Shown here: one piece after another, positions 27,036-39,181 of the stretch
Position numbering within the stretch: position 1 is the stretch's first letter
Layout: each line of letters opens with the position of its first letter
Assembly: GCA_028456385.1 (NCBI GenBank)
Contig: JALNQF010000178.1
Location: forward strand, 1 to 64,000
DNA length: 64,000 nucleotides
Direction of reading: 5' to 3'
DNA from: Ophiosphaerella korrae
Lineage: Eukaryota > Ascomycota > Dothideomycetes > Pleosporales > Phaeosphaeriaceae
Made by a program: the position numbers and the translations under genes
The notes under the pieces: model-generated
What the model was told of the DNA's origin: nothing
Seen by the model: the letters and a program-made list of their open reading frames with translations, nothing else
Databases searched by the model: none

Positions 27036-30000
27036 TAGTAGCTATACCTAATTGTTCTAGTTATAGTTAAGGTAGTATCTTAGATATTATTCTACTATCT
27101 AATTTATTTATTTAGATTATCTATCTATTTATAGATAATATACTATAGATATTATATATTATATTCTTAATTACGCTATTATTATTCTCTATAGTTTTAA
27201 TATAAATTATATATCTTTATCTATAATAATTTTATCTAGTAGTCTATATTAACTAATTATAGTTCCTAGGACCTAGTATATAGTAACTTCTATTCTACTT
27301 TTTTCTTTATATAGTCTAAAGTATAAATACTTTATAAGTTTATCTACTATTATTAGGATTCTATTATACTTAACCTTTAATATTAAGTCTTTAGACTTTA
27401 GTAGTTTTGTAATAAAGTCTATTGTAATAACTTTCTATAGTTATTCTAGTATTTCTACTAGTTATAATATCTTATATAGTATATATCTATTATACTTATT
27501 CTTCTAGTATTTTATATAGTCTTGTAGTACTTCTATTACTAATTATTTTACTTTTAGGATATAATAGTCTTGTAGTAGTCTATCTAATATTTTTTTAATA
27601 CCTTAGTAACTATATACTAGTAATTTATAGAATTATTATATAAATTCTTTTTAAATTTTCTTTAGAATATATATTTTTCTATAAGCTTATATAAATCCTT
27701 CTTAGATTTCTAGTTTTTTTATTTCTTTAGATACTTCTTACGTTATTTTCTAAATCTATTTGTCTAACTTACTACTCGTTCTTTTAAGTATTATAGCTAT
27801 CTTAAGTATATTTAGGACTAGATATCTTTCTTTATTCTTTACTAGAACTATACTAGTAGTACTTATTTCTTCTTATAAGTCTAGTCTTCTACTAAAAGTA
27901 TCTATAAATTAATTGTCTTTCCCTTTTATATATATAATTTCTAAGTTAAATATTAATAAGTATTCTTACTATCTTATATAGTATTATAATAATTCCTTAT
28001 TTATTATAAATTTTATAAAGTTCTTGTAGTCTATATAAACCTTTATCTAGTACTTTACTCTTTATAGGTATACTCTCTATTATTTAAATACTTTATAGAT
28101 TACTAGTATCTCTTTATTATAGATTAAGTAATTAAGCTCTACTATCTTTATCTTCTTAGAGAAGTACTTAACTAAGTATTTCTTTTTAGTCTCTAAGTCT
28201 TCTTATATTAGTACTATTCTATAAACTAAGTTAGATATATCTATTTTTACTATTACTAGTAGGTCTAGGTTATATATTCTAATAACTAGGTTTTTTATAA
28301 ACTTTTTCTTAATCTTATTAAATACTTTATTATATTCCTATATCTATTTAAATAGTGTATCTTTCTTTATAAGTCTTGTAATAGATTCTATATCTTTAAA
28401 CTATCTTACTATTAACTTTCTATAAAAATTTACTAGTCTATAGAATTATTATACTTCTTTTAAGTTCTTTAGTGTTAGCTATTTGTTAATTAATTTAATT
28501 TTCTCTAGGTTAATCTTAATTTTTCTTAGTTTAATAATAAACCCTAGAAAATCTATTTTCTTTATATAGAACTCGCATTTTCTTATTTTAAAAAATATTT
28601 TAGCTTTTACTAGCTTTTCTAGTACTTTATATATATATTATATATATTCTTCTTTTATTTCTAAGAATATAAGGATATTATCTAGGTATATAAATATAAA
28701 TATATCTAAGTACTCTCTTAGTACTATATTAATTCTTTCTTAAAATACTACTAGTATATTTATTAAGCTAAAAGGTATAACTAAGTATTTATATAGTCCC
28801 TATTATATTCTAAACGCTATTTTCTATTTATCGCCTATTTTAATTCTAATTTAGTAGTAAGTGTTCTAGATATCTAGTTTTATAAAGATTGTTACTTTTT
28901 ATAGTTTATCTTATATTGTATTTATTTATAGTAATAGGTATTAGTTCTTACTTATAACTACGTTAGTTTTTCTAAAGTCTACGTAAGATCTTTTATTATT
29001 TATCTTTTTCTTATCTATAAAGATAAGTCTATATACTACTATAGATTTAGATTCTTTTATCTATCTCTTTTTTATTATATTTTAAATAAACGCTTGTTTA
29101 ATTTTTAACTCTTTTTCTATCTTCTAATAGACTAGGCTCTATCTTATATCTTTTTCTTCTTTAGTTTCTATTACTAAGTCCTATAGCTAATACTCTAGAA
29201 GATAATCTTTAGGCTCTATAAGTTATTCTTCCTATTTCTTGTATTCTTTAGGGAATTTTCTTTTACAAGTACTTATATTAGCTTTTAATATATCTATTCT
29301 ACTATAACTAATTTTTCTAGTTCTCTAATTAATATATAGGTTAGTTATCTATAACTATAGTATACCTAATATTATATTTTATTTATTATTAATTGTTATT
29401 ATATCTATAACTATATTCTTAATTTCTAGTCCTTCTAACTTTAGTATTAAAGGTACTATCTTAAACTATATAAGTTTTTAGAATAGTTTTCCTTTAATTA
29501 TACTTAGTTATTAAGGGTATTTCTTTATTATATATTTTATTCCTTATATTTCTATAAACTTCTTTAATATAAAGTTCTTTATAGCTCTACTATTAATTAT
29601 TAATTATACTTTTCTTTCTTAGTATATACTTATTTTTATAATATATAGTCTTCTTATACCTTCTAGCTTTTCTTACTTTAGTAACTTAGTAAATTATCTA
29701 TCTTTCTAAGGCTATAGGCTTATTTTAAGTTTATATTCTTTGTATTTTAGATATTTATTATATATATATTTATACTATAGTCTTCTTTAGATATATTTCT
29801 TAGATAGTTTTAGGCTAGGTCTTACTACTACGTATCTATCTTCTAGGGTTATTTCTTATCCTTAGATATTTTCTACTAGAATTACTCTAGTATAGTTATA
29901 GCCTCTTTTTCTTATAAGCTATATACTATTATTTACTTTAGAGTTTCTATATATAATATAATTCTTGTCTAAGTATAATATCTATAATACTTTAAAATAT

Positions 30001-31878
30001 ACTAGGTATTTTAGATCTATTATTTTATTATTTCCTTCTTAGTATTTACTTCTACTAGGCGTATCTATTATTAGAATATAGTATACTACTAGTACTCTAG
30101 GTATATAGGCTTTATTAATCTATTACGTTTTTTTTATAAAGTACTACTACTCTTTTAGTATAAGTATTCTTTTTACTATAACTATATATTACTTTATTTA
30201 TTCTTAAAATAGTATAAACTTTATTTCTTTAGGATTACGTTCTTTCTAGTCTTTATACGCTTCCTCTATACTTATAACTAGTAAGTATTTTTAAATAAAC
30301 TTCTATTCTTTATTTTATTCCTCTATATTTATTATTATATAGCTATTATAGCTATATATTATTAGTTAGGTATATTCTATACCTCTTATACTAACTTATT
30401 TCTTACTTTCTTATAGTCTTTTAGAAGAAGCTATAGTAGTCTCTTTATCTAGTACTAGTCTTTTAGCCTAGATTAATAGTACTAGGGGCTCTTCTCTTTC
30501 TAGATCTTCTACTAGTAAGCCTATTACTTAAGCTATCTCTTCTAGCTAAGCTTTTATTCTACTTTTTTTTATTATAGCTACTTTATATCTCTATTTCTAT
30601 AGGAACTATACTACTTTCTATTTACTAGAAAAATATATATAGTAGTTATTATTATAATAAAAGGTTTAATAGAGTATTATATATTATACTTTTTTACTCC
30701 TAGCTACTTTCTCTTAAGGTTTAGCTTATACTTATAGTACTTCCTTCTTCTTTTTAGTTATTTTAAACTAAGTTTCTTTCTTTAAGTCTTTACTTTTATA
30801 GTCTTTTACAAAGTATCCTAGTTTCCTATATTTATAATATACTATATCTTTTTTCTTTTTTAATTAGTATTCTTTTATATAGTAGCTTAGTTTACTATAG
30901 TTAAAGTATATAAAGTCTTTATTCTTTTTTTTCTTTTTATCTTTATTTACGTTAAAGACTATAGAGTCTCCCTTATTATAATTCTAGGTGTAACCTCTAT
31001 ATTTATTCTTCTTCTATTCTTAAAGATTATTATTAATTTATATTACTTATTACTTTAGAGCTTCTAGTATTCTTAGTTTCTCTATATATATTATTTTGTA
31101 TTAAATTTTTAAATTTAGTCTTTACTTAAATTATAATATTAAAGCTAACTTATTCTATTTTATATTTTATAATAGTTATTTAAATTATAATACGTACTTA
31201 AGAATACTCTAACTTTATATAAGTTTTTCTAGCTATTCTTTAGCTTATTAAGTAATATCTATATCTCTAAATACTACTCTTATTCGCTTAGTAAAGTACT
31301 TATAACTTCTAAAAATAGCTCTAGTTTTATCTTTCTAGGTTATTAGAGAATATATTATATAATCTATCTAGTAAGGTTTATACTATCTTATTACGTCTTC
31401 TTTAAGGTATAGTCTAATATATATTACCTTCTTTTCTTTTATATTAAAGTATAGTACTTATATATCTATCTAGAGTTATACTAATATAATAAAAGGTTTT
31501 AGTTTTTCTTTAGTTCTATTAAATTTCTTAAAGACAAGTATCTTTAGTAGTTTCTTTATCGCGCTTATTACTAGGCGTTATATAATTAGTTCTATCTAAT
31601 TCTATCCTTTAATAATAGCTTTAATCTATACTTTATTCTATTTCGCGTAATCTTAAAGCTCTTTATTCTATATTTCTAAGGTATTAATTACTATCTTTAT
31701 ATCTTTTTTATCTAAAATCAAGTTATTAATTTAGTTCTTAATTATTTCTTATATAGTACTATTAGACTTATAGCTACTCTTAGAGGCTTTACTTATTTTA
31801 GTTAAACTTTCTACTATTATATTAGCTAGACTATACACTACTTACGCTTTACTTCTTATAATAACTAAATTAGTAAAG
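27036..31878 (-). mobile_element. Minus-strand Ty3/gypsy copy with gag, missing its 3' end
   Basis: Reading leftward from the LTR at 31879: gag (about 31870-30720, zinc-knuckle region near 30800-30930), protease, RT (catalytic strand near 28680), RNase H, then integrase, which stops at 27036 before the chromodomain. The left boundary abuts the LTR of the next element and corresponds to a position inside integrase of the other copies. RIP-mutated throughout. Confidence 0.75.
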
Positions 31879-32304
31879 TATTATAAGCTACTTATTATTA
31901 ACTATAAGTACTTATATAGAAGTTAGTAGATTATAAGTTAATAGTAAAAGCTTAAAAGAGATTTATAATAACTTATAAATAATAGAAGATATTTTATAAC
32001 TATCTTGTATTAGTATTCTATAGTTAAAAGATTAAATTACTAATACTATCTTAATAATATATATCCTATTAACTATATACTTATTGTAATCTATAATCTA
32101 TAGTTACTAAGATTAGTAAATTATAGATTATCTTAATCTATAATCTATTAATACTAAGAGTATATAGATTATAGATTAACCTAGGTATCTTAGTTATATA
32201 TAGTTTCCTAATTAAAGTTATTACTTTACTTATCTTATACTTTATTAGCGCCTAGATCGAGACTAATTAGTTCTATCTTAATTTCTTCTATTATACTTAT
32301 AATA
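31879..32304 (-). repeat. LTR copy 8, minus orientation
   Basis: About 426 bp from TATTATAAG to CTTATAATA, with paired inverted repeats near 32085-32185. It is the 5' LTR of the minus-strand copy to its left. Its right edge cuts into the pogo transposase relic. Confidence 0.8.
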
Positions 32305-33443
32305 ACTTTAGAGTTCTTTAGCTAGACTTTAGTTACCTTAAAAGCTTTTAAAATAGTTTCTTTTTTAAAAAAAGAGATCTAGGTAAACTAAAATAAAAAA
32401 AAGAAGTTACCTTTAGTAATTAGTATAAAGCCTTAGCTATAGTATAAGTAGTTTATAAGTTTAGATAAGTAAGTAGATAAGAGAAGCTTAAATATTACTA
32501 TATTAAGTAGTTAGAAAGTATAAGTTAAATAAAGAAGAAAGATTACTAAGATAATTTTATTCTAATAGTAATACTTAATAAAATCTATAGTAATATAAGA
32601 TCTATAGCTATCTAAGATTAGAAGTTAATAAAATCTTTATATACTCTTCTTAGTATAGTAATTAAATACCTATTTAAGCTATATAAGGCCTATTTTATTA
32701 TTAGTCTATCTAGAAAGAGATAAAGTAACTAAGACTTAATATTTACTAGCCTTAATATCTTTAACTTAAGATAATTAAATATTACTCTATTTAGCTTAGT
32801 AGATAAGGCTAGGTAGTAGAGCCTCTCTATCTACTTTAATATAGGCTAGAATAGTTATCTATTTATATAAGCTATCTTAAAGTAAATCTCTTACTTCTTT
32901 TTTCTTTTACTTTTACTTACTAAAGATCTTCTTACTTCTACTTATAATACTAATTAAGAAGCCCTTCTTATCTATATTATACGTATACTAAGGCTCTATC
33001 TTATACTAATCTATCTTCTAGTAGAGAAGATTAAAGTAAAGTCTATATTTAATCTCTAAATTAGCTTAGTAGTATATATAGTCTATACCTAATATCTACT
33101 AAGAGATAAGATAGTTCTTATTTTTATTAATAAAGCGCGTTACCTAGCCCTCTCTTATAGCCTCTTTTACTACGCTTAAAGTAAAATTTTATACTATCTT
33201 TCTTATAAGTAGTAGGCCTTTCTCTATAAGACTTTTAATATATTAAATAAGCTCTAGCTCTTGTTGTAGGCTTAGCTTGCGCTAGTTAATTCCTTTGACT
33301 GAACGTAGGGCTTGACAACCCCGGTGCCTTCGAGACAACGTAGTTCTGCTTACACTATAGGTATTAGCAATCTTTTGATACAAAAAAGGTTCTCCTGGCT
33401 CTAGCAACTTAATTGCTGCAAGCGCGTCCTTAATTGCTCCCAT
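32305..33443 (-). pseudogene. Pogo-type DNA transposase, RIP-mutated and truncated
   Basis: The first ATG of the frame is at 33443. The first ~50 codons (to about 33290) are normal sequence and read as the N-terminal helix-turn-helix of fungal pogo-like transposases, with motifs DALAAIKLLEPGE and NTYSVSRTTLSRRHRG. Leftward of 33290 the same protein continues as RIP-mutated DNA. Recognisable pieces are the EKGL segment, a KYRLYFNLLY-like segment, a DEKGF-like segment near 32950 (now DKKGF), and the region of the LDGHGSH acidic motif near 32620. Stops (CAG/CAA/TGG to TAG/TAA) are frequent. The C-terminal end is lost at the LTR at 32304. In life the enzyme would cut and paste its own element using a DDE/D site. 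Confidence 0.75.
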
Positions 33444-33496
33444 TTTGATAGAGTTGTGGCTCGTCAAAGTTGGCGTTGAGTCTGGTGGTTTGGTGT

Positions 33497-33545
33497 TCGC
33501 CGGGCGTTACGCCGAGGCGGGCGTTACGCCGACGGGCACGGTAAG
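33497..33545. repeat. Direct repeat of a near-palindrome, possible transposon terminal repeat
   Basis: Two copies of GGGCGTTACGCCGA lie close together (about 33503-33532). Each contains GGCGTTACGCC, which is almost its own complement. They are ~60 bp upstream of the transposase start, where a pogo-type element would have its terminal inverted repeat. The other end is not found in the window, so this is an inference from position and sequence type only. Confidence 0.45.
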
Positions 33546-34971
33546 AGCATCCGTTGGATCACTCGCCTGATACTTTGAACACATCAACTTCATATTCAAG
33601 TAACAGCTTTGCACATTTATGACCTCTAGTCAAATGCTACAATCATATTTTTGTTTATATGAGGTAACAGGTATGGAAGAAGTAACAAGGTCTGAAACGC
33701 AATATTCTGCTCTATAAAGCTACAGGAAGAATGCATAGAGAATATGAAATTCTACTCGCGTGCTGTAATTTGTTTGAAATATCATCCTCGAAATCAGCTT
33801 CTGTGAGCTATGTTATCGCAATTGCACTTCACATAGACTTTACTAGTGTGTGCTCTACAAGTGGCTTACGATGGGTCCTACCCTACCTCAAACAGATTCG
33901 CATCTTGATCTATGCGCTTTAAGTGAGTTCCTAAGCAAGAACAATTACGTTTACTTATGGAGTGGAGAAATGAAGTCTTGAGATAGATATAAGTTTTTGG
34001 TTATGTTTCTTACTAGTGTTTGGTAGGGTCATCGTAGAATCTGACTACTCTCCCACTCTAACTGCTCGCTCGTTTGGTACGTTATAGTAAGGATTAGTGC
34101 GTAGATAGAAATAAGTAACACCTAGTCTCTTCACATGAGGATGTAGGTGGGGTGGGTAGCTGTAAGGTAACCTCGGGATAGCTCTACTCTACCTGCAATG
34201 TGCCAAATAACCTACAAAAAGGTAAAGAATAAGGGAAAACTTATTCGGCCGTGCATCAAGCTTAAGATGTGAAAGTGAAAATTTAGTGCTCTAGTCTAAG
34301 GACCTACTTATACTTCTTATATCTAATAGAATGAGCAGAGATCTAAGTATAGGTCTAAGGTATCTACCTAGATATGAATATTTCTACGCCCCCGCGAGTA
34401 AATATTCCTTCGCTAAGAGTAAAAATCTAATGCTTATGAAACTTCCAAGAAGACTCGGTGATAAATAAACCTTTAGATTTCCTCATTCTTGCTCTTCTCG
34501 TATTTTGAGTTTAGCGCACTGCCGAATAAGTTCTCAAGAATAATTAACAACAGTTGATTATCTTTAGTAGAATATTACATATACGCTACAGCCAGTGTTC
34601 AGTCTGACAGTAGCGTTGAAGTACGATTGGTTAAAATACCGCTTACATTTGCTACCAATTCAGCCTGACTTGTTTATAGACACCGGTTGCAGTTACTCTG
34701 GGGACACGATAGGCTCGAGGTTTTGAAGGACTTATCGGATGGGGTTGGGCTAAGGAAGTCACTTTCAAGGTTTGGTGTCCAAGCTTACTCCCGACGCTGA
34801 ATGTGGGCCTCTGCCCGATAGCAGGCCTCGGGGTCACTTTATAGTATCCTCCAGGCTCTATTTCATCAAAGCCTTTACCCTTGCCTTGCAAAATTGCTCT
34901 GGTCAGCTCTTCCAAACTGTGTTTTCGGTAGGCAAATGTCTTTGCAAGCTACCACAGGCGTTCAATCATGA
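33546..34971. other. Intergenic, no gene recognised
   Basis: About 1.4 kb of moderately AT-rich, non-RIP DNA at the edge of the transposon block. A 63-codon ATG frame at 33731-33922 (plus) has no signal peptide or recognisable motif and I do not call it. Confidence 0.5.
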
Positions 34972-37139
34972 GTGGCAATCGGAATAGGTGTCGGCGATGT
35001 TGCCGCTCTGTTTTCGTTGAGTAAAAGAGTAGGAAACTGGCTGAGTACTGCATCTGGAGACCGCGACTTCCTGGAGCTACTCGATCAGGATGAACTTGAC
35101 ATCATGCAAAGAGGCGGCTTGGTTAATCTTCTGCGATTCAACAAAGGCTGGGGATTTGAAATGTCACTCCTCGTCGACGGTGGACCTACAACCATTCGGG
35201 GTAATGCTACGAGCGACAACCTCGAAAATCCTCGGCTCATTCACAGTAGTGGTAGTTTGCATCGTAGCCACTCTAGATGATTTTGCGGCTCCGGGCATCG
35301 CCAAATCCACTATTCGAGGTCTCCTTCTGGATTTCTTGTGAGCAACTAAATATTAAGATGATGTCGTAGCATCGCAATACAAACATCGTATCAACGCCTG
35401 GCGATCATCTGCTGTTATATGTGGATTGAGTTCTGAGGCACGGCACTTCCGAAAGAATTGATTCAACGAAGTGTTCTCATGGCAGGACCGATGCCTCGAG
35501 ATGACTTAATATACCATACGCGGTACTTCCTGAGGTGGCTTTTAGGAGAAAAGAATGAACACTATCGAACGTATTCATGTGATATCGCTGGAATCACCTC
35601 GTACCTGGCGCATCTCGGCATTGATATTTTAAGTATCGTCGGGCTGGGGGATCCTCTTATCACAACTCCATGTTGCCCGGAGTATACTTCAGACTTTGTG
35701 ATAGCCCAACCTAGCGCACCATCTAGAATAGAAGCTCAAGGAACCCTATTCGTATCGCGACCACCTTCAATATCTGTCAATATTCAATATCCTGAAGAGC
35801 CCTAATAGAGTTCATAGTTGACGTCGACACCGCCCTCAGGTGTAGAAAAGCGTGGCTGGAAGGCCGGACGGCCTCGAAGTTCGTTGCCCATCGCCCACTA
35901 ACGGGTAATAATGAGAACAGTCACGATACAGGTAGTACACCAAATTGTCCTACACGACCTGGAGTGTTCCAGCTAGTTTCGACCATGCGCTTATTGTGAA
36001 CAAGTTTGTCAAGGCCGGGAGGATTTTTCAACATGAGGAAACTGCAGTATTGACCTGACTGAAAACATAGACTATTGACGGAACAATTGGTAATGCGTAT
36101 ATATTTAGCTCTATGTTCACTGAGGAACCGATGGTTAACGCTTTTACAGTATTTCAGGCCTTTGTTATGGGATATTATTATGGCATATTTCTTCCCAAAA
36201 TGGAGACACAGGGTCTTCAATTCCAAGTAGTTGATGACACTTGGGGATTCCGTTCAACGACCTTCCTCTGCAATATGCATATGCTGTATTTGCCTACTGA
36301 TGTGCCGCCACAAGAGCATGGAGTTCGGATATTGCGACGCGGAGATGTCCTGAGCATTCTTTCTGCTTTGGTTCTAGATACACCCAACATCATTACTAGA
36401 ATCAAAAAGTACTATAATCATGATAGCTGGTGTCTGGGCATCATCAAAAAAAGGGCGTTGCTAACCCTCGAAGACTTGGTCTCTTACATGTTAGCGATAC
36501 TTTGCGTGAAGTGTGGGGTGCTATGAGTGGTCGATGTACAGGACCTAGAATAGACCTGGATTTTACTTTCCACATAGAAGTCACTGGAATGGAGATCTAG
36601 AGACTTCCTTGCTTTGCGTACGGTACAGAGGGCGACGGATCGAGACCATAAACCGAAGTGATGCAGATATCCTGTTTCTCCGAGCACTTCAACGACTTCA
36701 TGTAGAACCACAGGACGATGACTCACCAACCGACTCACAATTAGCAGCAATAGAACTAATCGAGTGGGATGTATCAGATATCCTCAACAACTCGCCGCTT
36801 CCGAAAATCGACAGAGTCCCTATTATTCTCACATCGACATTGAATGAACGTCCTCGAATGCAATATTTTGTTGCTCAAGTATACGGTTACTATAATTTTG
36901 TGTGCGTAGCGCAATTCCCTATACCAGCTGCAATGGTATCGCGATGTACGGTCACTAAAGATGGGTCATTCAGAGTAGCCGGTGATCAAAGTTGTATCGT
37001 TGTTGTCAAGTATGGAGACCCAAGTGGACAAGTGAAGCCTGATGACTGGCTGCTAGAGCACGTCGAGACAAAAGTAGCGAAAGCCCCGAAGAAGGCTACT
37101 TCGGTAAAATGGCAGGGAATGCTTGGGGACTCAAACTGA
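34972..37139 (+). pseudogene. Relic of a large fungal hypothetical protein
   Basis: Colinear coding pieces on the plus strand in different frames follow the order of a ~900-residue hypothetical protein common in ascomycete genomes. They are DVAALFSLSKRVGNWL with DRDFLELLDQDELDI (34972-35190), the LGSFTVVVVCIVATLDDFA segment (about 35200-35340), a SQYKHRINAWRSSA-like segment near 35370-35420, LIYHTRYFLRWLLGEKNEHY (35458-35805), VFQAFVMGYYYGIF and VVDDTWGFRSTTF (36113-36526), and LCVRYRGRRIETINRSDAD onward (36609-37139). Frameshifts and stops between them (for example TGA at about 35339-35341) rule out a single protein, and no splice sites repair them all. CpA is normal here, so RIP did not kill this copy. 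The family's function is unknown to me; its recognition rests on memory. Confidence 0.65.
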
Positions 37140-39181
37140 GCAGATAGCCTGGTGCTAAGTGTAAATAAGGAGACCCCTGCTAAACAACTACATCGATCAA
37201 CATTATGTGCACTTGCTATGAGGAATGTGTGGTCGTACTCAGCACGAGATAGGCATGGAGTAAAAATGGTCAGGATGAGTCGATATGACGAACGTCGTCG
37301 TCTAAACGTCGTCGATGAATCTTGTACGCGACTCTAACAATAGGCGAGAAATAAGTAAACGATAACACAACCGTTTTGAAACGAGTGTTCGCGGTTTAGG
37401 CCATGGTGGTAGAAGTGAATCGCCGCTTTAAGAAGTGATGGTTATGCACAGCGTACTGCGGCTTCCCCGGTGTGAGCAAACACCAATTGACAAATTTCAT
37501 CTTGCCACCCGCAAAACAACGCAGCCGCCACCCCGCATATCATTTAACTACCAAAGCCAAGAACGGCGGCTATGGGATTTATTTCTGAGTATTGTGACTG
37601 CCACAGAACAAGGTCGGCGCTGCTGCTACAAGGGTCAAGGTGGATCTACTACACTTGGACACGCTTCAAATGAGCCCACATAGCTGAGGCATTGAAGGCT
37701 TGGAGCATCGGCAGGTGCCCCTCACGATCTCCGGATCACCTCAAGAATCCATCATCTCCGGCCTAATCCTTGGATGTATGATGTATCTCTACGATCTAAT
37801 ATTTGGCGAATAGGTACTCCAATTGGCGCTTGACCAAGTTGGGGCTGGTAACCTTGATACAGTACCTGACGGGGATGCACGCGTAGCATATCATTGCCAA
37901 CTTTTATTGAGGAGGCTTATGATCATCGAAAGAATCGAACAGAAAGAGTAGGGTGACAGATGCGGGACGGTCGGCAGTGAGCGGCAAAGATGCAAGCCAA
38001 GACGTGCCAGAGTGTAAAGACACTGAAACGCTCAGCTTAATGCTACCTCAACGGATGCCGACTGGATGCCTTGCATGGGATTGCTTGATAGCACGCGCTA
38101 TTCTGAACGCTGTAGATGACATGCATCTCGCCCAGCGTGGATAGTGACGCAACCATGGTTGAGCAACTTGAAGCACGAGGAGTCGCCGAAGGCACCGGTA
38201 GAGCGTAAGAGCACATGGAGCAAGCAAGGCGGCCGTGCTCATTCTCCTATCTTGGTTGGGCGCTCTTTAAACATGTCGGTGAGAGACGTAAATGAAGGCA
38301 AAATTCCGCCATCTTTGAGTTGCATGCTGGTCATGCCAGGGTCATACCAGTGAGGCAAATCCGCGCACTATCCTGGTCTATCGTACATGCGCTACTACTA
38401 CAACGTCGCAAGTCATGGATGCGCCAAGTGGCTTGTTGTAATCATGGTTAGAGCTGTTGAGGGGCGATTCTAGTTGTGCTGTTGCTGCGGTGCACCCAAC
38501 GGATATTTGCCTCCATTTGCGTGAGGAGAGACTGGAGACTGGAGACTGCAAGCGAGAGACTCGAACGGTATATTGCTTCTTCCGAGACCCCTCTCCACGC
38601 GTTGATCTCACCACCCCGAGTCTAACGCTTCTTGGGTGTTACTGAAAGAGGGGTCTGCTCGAGCGACACACACCTGGTCGCATTGGTCTCTGACTGGCTC
38701 AGGTTGGCGGTTGGCGAGGCGTCAGCTGGCGTTAGTGGATTGGTACACTGCACCCTCCCAGTCCGGTGATTGCGGGCAAACACGGTTCCGATCTCTTGCT
38801 ATGATCTGTGAACTGTTCAGCCTACCAGCAAACCACCCCGCCCTACATGTTGCCGGCCTGCTTGAGTTAGCACATGACTGCCTAGGCATGGCCAGGAACC
38901 CTCGCCCAATTTGCCGGTTTATCAAGGCATTCTTGCACTCGATTGCGAATCGCGCGGTCCGTTGCAGCGCTTGAGGCGCTACTGCGAGCCTAGCAGATCC
39001 AGACGCGATTGGATGTGTGGGCAGTGGGGCTGGGAGCTGCTCACCGACTTTTGCTTGGCTCCCGCCGCGAGTCTTGCTGGACTCTTTCTCCCGCTTACGC
39101 TCACGGTTCACCGCTGGCTCCATCAGCTCACTGAGGCTGAGAAGACTCACTCAACTTCACCATTCCCACTCCGTGCAAACC
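37140..39181. other. Intergenic and upstream region of the Zn2Cys6 gene
   Basis: No convincing gene. Short open frames at 37435-37683, 37953-38144 and 38636-38974 lack recognisable motifs. The last ~500 bp are GC-rich and pyrimidine-rich and probably hold the promoter and 5' leader of the regulator gene. A short 7-bp repeat lies at 38528-38548. Confidence 0.5.
38528..38548 (+). repeat. GAGACTG x3 microrepeat
   Basis: Three head-to-tail copies of GAGACTG in the presumed upstream region of the regulator gene. No function is suggested. Confidence 0.8.

Noticed and set aside
33731..33922. 63-codon ATG frame near the transposon edge, considered as a small secreted effector
   Set aside because: No N-terminal signal peptide, and its four cysteines show no effector-like pattern; it is likely chance.
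39017..39181. N-terminal extension of the Zn2Cys6 regulator
   Set aside because: The extension begins at GTG and contains no ATG; the first ATG (39182) has the better context.
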